Below the pieces are notes generated by a model. It made no database searches and was not told the DNA's origin. It saw nothing but the letters and a program-made list of their open reading frames with translations. From positions 1-11,868 of the forward strand of contig DBVK01000008.1 in the NCBI GenBank assembly GCA_002308135.1: a stretch of 11,868 nt of DNA, read 5' to 3'. The stretch is from Bacteroidales bacterium UBA1266 (lineage in GTDB: Bacteria; Bacteroidota; Bacteroidia; Bacteroidales; WCHB1-69). This document shows positions 1 through 8,800 of this stretch, one piece after another. The first letter of the stretch is position 1; every line of letters starts with the position of its first letter. The translations under genes were made by a program, and so were the position numbers.

Positions 1-1
1 A

Positions 2-1204
2 AGGCTGGAAAACCGCATCATGCGGCAGGACGCGCTGTTCCGCAGCCAGATTGGCGAGCTGGTGTCCTATGAGGAGCCTGAACAGCCCGCCATCCTTGGC
101 AACAGGAACGGCGGCACGCGGGAGCTGGTGTCCCCACCCGTGGAATACGAACCTTTCCTCTCGATTCCATCCCTCCAACCCACCGGCACCCCCGATGACA
201 TCTTCTACTACCATACCAACCACCTTGGCTCCACCGCCTACGTCACCGACAACAGTGCCACCATCACCCAAGGCTTCCTCTACGCACCGTTCGGCGAAAT
301 CACCACAGAATACAACGCAAACTTCTACAGCAACATCCTTCCCAAATACTCTTTCAACGCCAAAGAGTTGGACGAAGAAACCGGCATGTACTACTACGAA
401 GCAAGGTACTACAAACCGCCGGTGTTCACGAGTAGGGATCCGATGTTTGAAAAGTACTTCTGGATGACCCCATACGCTTACTGTGCGAATAATCCGGTGA
501 AGTATGTGGATCCGAGTGGGGAAGAAGTTTCTACCCATACTGATGAAAATGGACGGGTTATTGCTGTTTTCGATGATAGAGATAATGGCGTATATATGCA
601 TGGCCGTAATGCTAATGGCTCCTCTGTTACGGAATATCAAATTACAAAAAGACATGAGAAAAAAGGAACATCGGCAGGTGGCACTTATATGGGAGAATCT
701 TTACATTCATTGAGTTTTGTAGACCAAAGTTTATACAATGAAACAGGTCAGATTAGACCAATGCCTGATATGATTATTGATTTTGGTAGTGATGAACTTA
801 CAACAATGGCTAATTCAATAATGGATCAGAATCCTTCTTTATATCAGTACCAAAAAAACGCAGCAACAAATGGTGATTGGGACATAAAAGCACATGTTAA
901 GCATGGTTCAATGTTATATGGAAAATATGCCTCTCCAAGAGATGCTGGAAATTTTGTTGCAGGAATGGTTGCAGCATCTAAAGGGCCTTTTATGGAAGAT
1001 ATAGTTCAAATGGGCTATGGTGCATATAATTTAGCAGGTAATAATAAATTTAAAGCTGCACTTATTATTTTTGGGGTTGCAGGAACTTGTGCGGGAAGTC
1101 CATCTGATGGTTTAAGACTATTAGAATACGTTATGAATGGAGAAGATTATCTCTCCCAACGATGCATAGATTTGGGGAAAAAGTATCAACGTAGTAAAAA
1201 ATAA
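2..1204 (+). CDS. RHS-repeat polymorphic toxin, C-terminal part, with a type-44-like toxin tip (5' partial)
   Basis: This is the C-terminal end of an RHS-family contact toxin. The frame is open to the window edge (residues RLENRI precede the ATG at 20), so that ATG is not the true start. Counting from it, the RHS core spans roughly residues 62-167: YYHTNHLGST, then a Y-x-PFGE segment, then ETGMYYYEARYY, NNPVKYVDPSG. The DPSG at 164-167 matches the motif where RHS proteins cleave off their toxin tip. The 227 residues beyond it are unlike the core and are encoded by AT-rich DNA. They contain GDWDIK (285-290), DAGNF (308-312) and G-E-D-Y-L-S-Q-R-C-I-D-L-G-K-K-Y (374-389). From memory of the family, this order (WD-x-K, GNF, then G-D/E-D...Q..I..G..Y) resembles polymorphic toxin type 44 (Ntox44). 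That assignment is an inference. The stop lies 4 bases before a small lipoprotein gene, the likely immunity partner. The RHS identity is firm; the toxin chemistry is not. Confidence 0.9.
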   Translation, partial: RLENRIMRQDALFRSQIGELVSYEEPEQPAILGNRNGGTRELVSPPVEYEPFLSIPSLQPTGTPDDIFYYHTNHLGSTAYVTDNSATITQGFLYAPFGEITTEYNANFYSNILPKYSFNAKELDEETGMYYYEARYYKPPVFTSRDPMFEKYFWMTPYAYCANNPVKYVDPSGEEVSTHTDENGRVIAVFDDRDNGVYMHGRNANGSSVTEYQITKRHEKKGTSAGGTYMGESLHSLSFVDQSLYNETGQIRPMPDMIIDFGSDELTTMANSIMDQNPSLYQYQKNAATNGDWDIKAHVKHGSMLYGKYASPRDAGNFVAGMVAASKGPFMEDIVQMGYGAYNLAGNNKFKAALIIFGVAGTCAGSPSDGLRLLEYVMNGEDYLSQRCIDLGKKYQRSKK

Positions 1205-1208
1205 ACTG

Positions 1209-1751
1209 ATGAATCGTGTATGTGTTTTCTTAATTGTCATTAGCATCTTTTTGGTCTCATGCAGATATAAACATACCATGACAGAGTCTGTGTATAGTTT
1301 GGATGATATAAAAATATTGAGACAGGACTGGGATGGTTGTATGACAAAATTGACTTATTATTTTGAAGACAGTGTTGAAATAGGTTCTGCCTTATTTTAT
1401 TATCCAAGAAGAGATGGATGGTTTCTTATTGACAATGTGTGGGGAGAGAACGGAAAAATCTATCTTGTTCATCTGGATGCATGCCCTAAAGTTATTATTA
1501 ATGATTCAACTAAATTTATAAATAGACACGATATAAGAATACCTGTAAAGAAAGAAAGATGGCGGCGTATGTGCAGTTGTGACGATGCTCCTGTAGTTCA
1601 TGAACAAAATGATGAATATGGAACAATTGTGAAAAAAACTGCTGAAAAAACCATGTCTGTTTCAAATAGGCCTGATTATAATAATTATCCGGGATTGTAT
1701 TACGATTTTAAAAATAATAAATTGGGTTGCCCTATAAATAAGCCGAGATAA
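1209..1751 (+). CDS. Small Cys-rich lipoprotein, candidate immunity protein for the RHS toxin
   Basis: This is a 180-residue protein whose family I do not recognise. Residues 1-18 form a lipoprotein signal: a basic start (MNR), a hydrophobic stretch of about 12 residues, and the lipobox LVSC with the lipidated Cys at 18. The residues after that Cys are RYKHT, not the acidic run that sends Bacteroidota lipoproteins to the cell surface, so a periplasm-facing location is likely. The mature part is rich in Asp, Tyr and Trp and has five further Cys (44, 92, 122, 124, 174), which suits a disulfide-stabilised periplasmic protein. The gene starts 4 bases after the toxin stop, has the same AT-rich composition as the toxin tip, and precedes the return of GC-rich RHS DNA. 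By position this is the classic place for an immunity gene. The role rests on context only; it could instead be an unrelated cargo lipoprotein. Confidence 0.8.
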   Translation: MNRVCVFLIVISIFLVSCRYKHTMTESVYSLDDIKILRQDWDGCMTKLTYYFEDSVEIGSALFYYPRRDGWFLIDNVWGENGKIYLVHLDACPKVIINDSTKFINRHDIRIPVKKERWRRMCSCDDAPVVHEQNDEYGTIVKKTAEKTMSVSNRPDYNNYPGLYYDFKNNKLGCPINKPR

Positions 1752-1759
1752 TTTGTCGT

Positions 1760-2515
1760 ATGAAGCAATGTCGCAAAAAGAACAATTTCATCAAGCCATG
1801 GGCGGTGCAGGCCGCAGGCCAGCCGTTTGTTTATTTCGAATACAACCCCGTGGGGGACAACACCCGTGTGTACAGCAGTGTGGCCAACGACTGGGAGCGG
1901 TTATACACCTACGACAGGCTGGGAAGGAGGGAGAGCTATGCGGAGGGGAACCTTCACGAGACCTACATTTACGATGGCGGCAACCTGGCGGAACTTGTAC
2001 AGGAATGGTTTGAGAACGGCCAGCCGCAGACCAAAACCACCCGGTACCACTACAACGCCCACCGCTTGGACAGCGTGAGCTACGAGGATGCACTCACCAC
2101 CATCTATCACTACGACCAGTATGGACGAGTCGATTCCCTCTATGATGAGAGTGGCGTGATGTGTTACGAATACGGCGACATGGGTGAAGTGACCCAAGAA
2201 ACCAGAATCTATGCGCTCCCGTTCCTGACCAATCCGCTCGCATTAAGCACGCAGTTCACCTACGACAGCTGGGGCCGCATCCAGGACATTACATATCCTG
2301 ACAATGAGGTGGTGAGCTACGGCTACGACCTTGGAGACCAACTACAGAGCATTTCCAACAACAGCAGCTACACCTATCTGGACAACGTCTCCTACGACAG
2401 GTTCGGGGCGAAGGTGTCACAGATGTATGGGAATGGGTTAAATACCCAATACAGCTATGACAACACAACCCGCCGTCTGTCCACCTCCAGCAGGCGTTTC
2501 AGGAAGGTAAGGTGA
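1760..2515 (+). pseudogene. Orphan RHS/YD-repeat fragment
   Basis: This 251-codon frame encodes only tandem YD repeats: LYTYDRLGRRESY, TYIYDGGNLAE, TIYHYDQYGRVDSLYDE, FTYDSWGRIQDITYPDN, VSYDRFGAKVSQMYGNG and YSYDNTTRRLST. It has no signal peptide, no N-terminal region, no RHS core, no DPxG and no toxin tip. An in-frame stop at 1739-1741 closes the frame upstream, so it cannot be read as part of a longer protein. RHS-like sequence begins near 1806 (QAAGQPFVYFEY), just where G+C rises. It stops near 2495, where the reading turns into the unrelated tail RRFRKVR. In an intact RHS protein these repeats would lie upstream of the core seen at 200-520, so this looks like a displaced or leftover piece of another RHS gene. 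Transcription through it from the immunity gene is possible, but a functional product is unlikely. Confidence 0.75.
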
Positions 2516-2688
2516 CTGCCTTGCGTCGGGGACACTTGGGCTTGCTTGCATGGTAATGTAGAATCTGTTCTTTCTTGTCCATGTTGATCATGTTTTGCTT
2601 CACATACGTTTTACAGCACTCTTACGATATACAGCTTTAACGTATAATATGCGACTTACATGGTATACTTTTCGATTATTATTTACAC

Positions 2689-2793
2689 AAGGGTCAGCAG
2701 CTGACTCTGGTGAAACTGTCGACCAGATATGAGTTAACGCAGCAGCAGATTTCCACATGGAAGAGGGAGTTTCTTTCCAAATCGCCCCTTATG
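2689..2793 (+). pseudogene. Remnant of an IS3-type transposase OrfA (helix-turn-helix part)
   Basis: In the frame starting at 2689 the translation reads KGQQLTLVKLSTRYELTQQQ followed by ISTWKREFLSKSPLMF. This matches from memory the helix-turn-helix segment of IS3-family OrfA proteins in Bacteroidota, where a stretch like L-A-x-K/R-Y-x-(4-5)-Q-I-S-x-W-K-R/K-E/Q-F-L is typical. Neither the N-terminal start of OrfA (basic residues, Y-x-x-E-F-K) nor the rest of OrfA or OrfB follows, so only about 35 codons survive. No terminal inverted repeats or target duplication were found by eye. It is a non-functional scar. Confidence 0.6.
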
Positions 2794-2821
2794 TTCTTTT
2801 TTGCCTCAAAATCCTTCACAC

Positions 2822-2852
2822 AAAAAAAGAGCCCCGTTTGCACGGGGCTCTT
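2822..2852 (-). terminator. Rho-independent terminator of the giant T9SS gene
   Basis: Positions 2827-2836 (aagagccccg) and 2843-2852 (cggggctctt) form a perfect 10-bp GC-rich stem with a 6-base loop. On the minus strand the stem is followed by seven T residues (the A run at 2822-2828, whose last two bases also close the stem). It lies 26 bases past the stop codon of the minus-strand gene. On the plus strand the stem is not followed by a T run, so it should act only on the minus-strand transcript. Confidence 0.92.
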
Positions 2853-2877
2853 CCCATAAAATCGTTTTCGTATCCGC

Positions 2878-5800
2878 TTACCGGACGACGTTCATCTTCC
2901 GGACCACACGCTGTCCCTGGTATTCCACACTGTAGTAGTAGATACCAGAAGCGTAGTCGGACACATTGAGTTCAATGTAACGCTCGCCGGTCTCGCCGTT
3001 CAACTGCTCACGATGCAGCAGCTGTCCGTTGGCACTCATAACGCTGAACACCATCACATCCTCCTGCGGAATGCTGTACGGGATGCGGGTGACGCTGGAA
3101 GCCGGGTTAGGAATGTTCTGTCCCAGGCTCCAGTTGGCGTCGGCGGCACAACGGATGCCCGTGCTGTCGCGGAAGCAGTCGAAGGTAGCGCTGATGGTGT
3201 CGTTATGCTGGATGCTGTCGCCGTTGTAAGCCGTCACATAAGCTTTCAGGCTGTATTGTCCAGTGTAGTCCGGCACCTTGTAGGTCATGGCGAAAGTGTA
3301 GTCCTTGGTCTCGTTGGTGCCCAGCACGCTGAGGTTCTCAGTAATGCTCTCGACCACGGTCTTGGACGCATCCTGCACATCCACGTGAATCACGATGTTG
3401 GAGGCATCCGCGTTACCGATGTTGGCAATCCGGACAGTCGGGCTGAGTTTCATCTTGCCGGTGGCCGGCGAAGTCGTTGAGACAGCAAGCACTTGAATAT
3501 CGATGGTATCCGGCACTTCTACGCCACCTATGGCGTTTAATTGATTGTTGCTGGTATCCGCATCGCAATCCATGTCCACCGAGACATCCAGGAAGTAGAA
3601 GGGCTGGTCTTTGGAGGCCTCAGGAACCACATACGGCATGCTGAAAACATGAATCAAAGAGTCGCCTATACCTAAAACCTGACGCACAGTGTCCACCACA
3701 ACAACCTCCTCGTTCAACAACAAGCTGATACGGAAATTATTGGCCACCATATTACTGAGATTCTGTATCACCGCACTAAGCTGTATCCGGTCACCCGGCT
3801 TGTCCATACGCTGGTCATCCGTTCCGATGAGGCGGTTCAAGGACACATCCTGATGCACATAATAGGTGGAGTCACACACAGTGTCGTTGGCGGCGTTGTC
3901 GTCCTGAGACTGCATCCTCATGGCGATGTAATAGTTGCCGTTGGCACGCATGTCGATGTTGCCGAAGGTAATCGTATCTGTTTCGTAGCCGCCCATCACT
4001 TTGGTAAACACATAGCTGAGCTGCTGCGTGGTGGCACCCGTCACTTCAGCGACAATGGTGTCTTTCGTCAGCGGCGTGGTCTGCATGGTAAGGTTGCTGA
4101 TGACCGCCTTCAAAGGCACCTGGTCGTTTTCGCAAGCGGAGAAAGCACTGAAATCAATCGGAAGCATCCGGATAGCCACATCCTGATCGGCCATGATGCG
4201 GACACGGTCCAAAGCCTGGTCGGAACCGCCGTAGCTGATAGCCTGGAAGACGATGCTCAAGCAAGGTTCGTTGACGAAACGGCTCAAATCAATGTCGTAC
4301 TGTTTCCAACCCGTGAAGGTGTCTGCAACCATCACACGGCCAACCTCCGTATAAGAGGCGCCGGCATTGGTGGTCACCAGCACGTGCATCAGGTCACGCT
4401 TGGTATTGTCGGAAGAATGGGCATACCAGAAGCTCAACTTCGGATTCAGGCAACCCTGAATGTTCACCGCGTTGAACACCGCTTCGGAAGCGGCACCCAC
4501 CTGGCCCGTACCGGCAAACACCAGACTTCCGGAACCGAAGACCGAAGCGGGAGTGACCGAAGTGGCCGGTTCCACGCTCCAAGACACGTTTCCGGAACGG
4601 ATCACATTCACAAACTCATTCGGCGTAGTGCTGAAATCCACATCGTAAGGAAGTTCCACACGATTGGCCTTGTAGCTCAACATCAGCCTGTCGTCAAACG
4701 CCAGCACGTCGGAGGTGTCGGTCAGTTGGAGCTGCAAGTTGTAGGTTCCGTTGGCAATGGTCGGAATCGTGGTCAGGTACAAGGTGTCCACCTGGGTCGG
4801 ACGAAGCGAACCGCTAGTGATGGTCGTGTCGAAGTGGAAGGAAATGGCACCGCGCACATCTAAGTCGATGCGCAAGGCGGAAGTGTCGAAACTCGCGGTC
4901 TTACGACCCATGTTCCGAATGACGATTTCCACCGGCGTGCTGTCGGTGTAGCAAACCACATCCGCAATGGCCACCGGTTTCAGGAAGGCCACCGCCTGCA
5001 AGTTCACACCGTCCCACATCTCAGCGCCGTAGCAACCCATGGCAGAGGAATTCGACCTCGGATTGCCGTTCAAATCGGTGGGAACTTCAGGAATGCTCGG
5101 GCAGGCGAACGCAGTGTAGTCGTTCAATTCCAAACTGTTGGCCACACGTATGAAGGAAGGCTTCGCAGAAATGGAATTGCTGTCCTGCGTGGTCACCGCC
5201 TGGAAATCCGGAATGGTAGTCTTGGTCACCGAACCCAAACGCACATAACCCACATTGGCAGAGGTTTCGGAATACAGGTTGTTGTATTCGCGCAAGCCAT
5301 AGGCCAAGGTATAGTAATTGGTGGTGGTGTTGCTACCATACAAATAGATAGGATAACTGGTGGTTCCGCTGGAAATAACCATGTTGCGGGTGAAGTTCGT
5401 CTGATACGTGGTGTTCGTTCCCGCATACCAGTACACGCCATAGGCAGTGCTGTTATCCGTCTGCGAATAAATGCTGTTGTAATGGATATCCATACGACTG
5501 TAGCCGTTTTGCAAGTACATGCCGTACTTTGTGTTCGTTCCGAAAAGACGAATCTCGTTGTTGGCAATCAGCGCACGCCCATTGGAATAACTGGGGTTAT
5601 TCTGGTAATAGGACATATACATGCCGTAACCCGTGTTCTTGTTGTTCACATAGATACGGTTGCACATCACCTTATCGTAATTGGAATAGTAATAGGAATA
5701 CACTCCGTAATACGTGCTCGTTCCCCCCTCGCGGCTGCGAATGGTGTTGTGGCAAAGCGAACGGATGGAGGAATTGTAATAAATGTACATACCATAGTAG

Positions 5801-8800
5801 TAAGCCTCCGTCATCACATTGCTGTCGATATACATGGACGCCGATGTCATGTAAGACTCTTTTCCGCACATGTAATACAGATACATGTTGTGGTATCCTC
5901 CGGTAATGTTGTTGGCGACGATACGGACATCGACCGGATAGGTGGTGGAGCCTCTAGTACCATCGTAACGGAAAGCGCTATAAGTGCTGGAGGTCGCTGT
6001 CTTGTTGGCGTAGATGTTGCACTCGCGGATAATCACATCGGAACAGCCGGCGGCCATGCGGATACCCATCAGACCGTTGGAAGTGTTACCGAAAGTCAGG
6101 TTGCGGAAACGCACATGGGACACGCCGTAAAGCACCGCACCCGCCGCTTTGGAACCACCGTCAAGGACAACCGTTCCCCTTTCAGGAAGGAAGGTGACCG
6201 TGCGGGAAGCGCTTGCGCCGGGGATTTCACCAAGCAGGTTCAAGGTACCGTAGGTTCCCTGACGGAAACGTATCACGACAGGCCCTGAAATTCCGCAGGT
6301 ATACAAAGCGGCGGTCAGTTCATCCAAATCTGCGAAGTCCGGATTGCTTCCGCCCACCGTATAGGTACCGGCGGCCAACACACTGCTACAGACATACTCT
6401 TCATACGAAATGGTGTCGTTGAAATGATCGCTGTCGGTGCCGCCGTTCGGCTGGCTCACCCAGGCTTTCAGGCGGTTAATCTTGTCAATGAGCGGCGTGA
6501 TGTTGCCCAAAGACACTTTCTCGATTTCACCCAAGGCTAACTTGCCCGTCCAATTGACCGGGGTCTGTGCCACACCATTGAATTCCCAGTTGATGACAGC
6601 GGTGCGCAGGGTATCCAAACCTTTGTTGCCCAAAATCACACTCACTGGCGAAGAGGCAGCGGTCATCTTCACATCAGCGAAGTCCGAAAGCATGGCATCC
6701 AATCGGATGGTCAGCTCATCCTCGTAGGCGCCCATGAGGGTAACCTCTCCACGGGCATCATTGTTGATGTCCACCTGCACGTCTTTCAGACGCGGCATCA
6801 CGAGATCGCCCTTGCACTTGATGCTCAGGTCATGCGCAAGGTTCGGGAAATCCGGCTTCGTGCTGACGCTATGGGCATCCATGCCTCCATACATCCGCAA
6901 ATCGGCCAGATTCTTGCAATCAAATCCCTGCACCTTGGCGAGCACGCTTCCGCCATTGTTGTAATAGTTGTTGTAATCCAGGACGAATCCGCTCATGTTC
7001 GTCGTATAGTCGTTGACGAAGGCCTGCTGTGCACTCGAAACCACGAAAACATTGCCTTTCAACTCAGAGACATAGGGGCTGCTGGAATTGCCTCTGAACG
7101 CGGCTCCCATACCACCCGTCATATACACGGTGTTGTGGTAGAAGTTCATCCGGTTGTTCTGGGTATACACAGCATAGTAAGCGGAGGTGTTGGAGGTCGA
7201 CAGATAGCACTTCATCGTGTTGTTCGCCACCAAAGCGGGATAGGTCACATTGTAGTAGTTCAAATAGTTCAAGTACATGGGATACGTCTGGTAGGCGATG
7301 CTGGTTCCGCCCCGTGTGGCGTCTATGCGGTTGCCGATAATGCTGCCAGCATTGCAGTAATTCATATTCATACCGTACCACAGGTTGGTGCCGTTTTTGG
7401 TCCGGACGCGAATGTTGTTATGCGAGAAACTCTTGTACTGCGTGTAATAACTGTATGTGGTATACACCATCTGGCAGTAGATTTCATTGCTGTCAACCAC
7501 TACGTTCTCATTGAACGTACTGCTACCGCTACCGTACAAATAGATTCCGTAATACCCGCCAACCAGATGATTGCCAACAATACGAAGATTGGACAAAACT
7601 CCATTGGAAGGATTATAAATCAAATAATTAGTTGTTGACTTCGTTGTATCCATGTACAGCTCATTGTGCTGGACATCAATACCACTGCATCCGTTAGTCA
7701 GGTAGATAACGTACCTTGAAGAGGAAGTGGACGTGTTCACTAAGGTCAGATGCTTTATGGTGATGTTCTTGTTGGCAGCGCCTACCAAAATCACTTGCGT
7801 ACCTGAACCGGAGATGGTTACACTGTCCTTATTGCCTGCTACAGATGTCAGTGTCAAGTGGTGGTCACCCATAGCGTCTGCTATGTCGCTCAAGGAGATG
7901 GCAGAAGTGGCTGTACTGGTATACGTGCCACTCTCAAAAGCCAAAGTCACATCACCCACCACACCGCAAGAGCCGTTCGAACCCTTCATTTCGTTGAACA
8001 GCGTGTTCAAGTTGGCAAAAGTATAGTCCGCATTGGGCGAAGATCCGATCACATAGGTTCCGGAAACCACTTTGCTGCAGACCTTTCCGCTTACGCTGGT
8101 TGTGTCGTTGCTTTTGTTGCCGTCACCCGTCATATCCACCCAAGCCACAATGGTGTGGGTGCCTTCCAACAGGGAGAAGTAGCCCATGAGCACCGTATCC
8201 GACTGGCCGTAAGCCAACGGTCTGGCCGGTTTGTACTGCACTGCAGGCTGCATCACATTGTCCACCATCATCGTAATGACAGCGGAGTCCATGTCCTTGA
8301 GGCCCTTGTTCTGGATAACCACTGAAATCGGGCCGGAGTTTCCGGCGGTCAGCCGGGTAAGTCCGTCAATGGCAATCAGGGACGCATCGTTGGAATCCGG
8401 AGCAGTGCTGTAGCAACCGATTGTGGTCTGTTCGAAACGGGCCGCCCCGTCAATGTCGGAATCCACTCCATAGATGGCAGGAGCCCAGAAGGACTTGGGA
8501 TTGTTCAGACGTAAATTCGTATTGTTGTTCCACACCGGCTTGACGGAAACCGAATGCTGGTTATTCAGCACATTGGCCGATTTGATGGCCGCCAAGGTGT
8601 TCTTGGCCGATCCGAGGTAAGCCAGGTAGGATCCGCCGCTGACATAGTTGTTATAATCCATCAGATGGTAGGCCGGCGTAATGTAAGTGGCCGATGCAAT
8701 GTACAAAGGATAACCCGAGTTGTTGCCATTGACCAGCATGTTGTTATAGATACGCGGCGCGTAGGCAGTCTGGGTGTTGTACAGGTACATGCCGTAGCTC

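Larger units (their letters stand above)
2516..2877. other. Intergenic junction with mobile-element debris
   Basis: This stretch between two convergent coding regions holds no intact gene. Its first part (to about 2685) is AT-rich with no coding signal I can support. It is followed by a decayed transposase fragment and then a terminator for the minus-strand gene. The abrupt loss of RHS homology near 2495 and the transposase fragment together suggest an old insertion or deletion event. Confidence 0.6.

Noticed and set aside
1753..2197. Overlapping short frames in the orphan RHS block on both strands.
   Set aside because: The frame from 1760 carries clear YD repeats; the others are low-complexity shadows.
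2502..2582. Minus-strand 27-codon frame starting MDKKEQILHYHA, whose first residues recall the start of IS21-type IstA transposases.
   Set aside because: Only about ten residues fit. The frame then reads SKPKCPRRKAV and stops, with no helix-turn-helix, so the likeness could be chance.
2637..2669. Imperfect inverted repeat with gtata and tatac ends around ttacatg, considered as an operator or IS end.
   Set aside because: It is short, AT-rich and not linked to any start codon or element boundary I could define.
2757..2969. Short plus-strand frame running through the terminator into the antisense of the giant gene.
   Set aside because: It crosses the terminator hairpin and the 3' end of a confident opposite-strand gene, and has no recognisable content.
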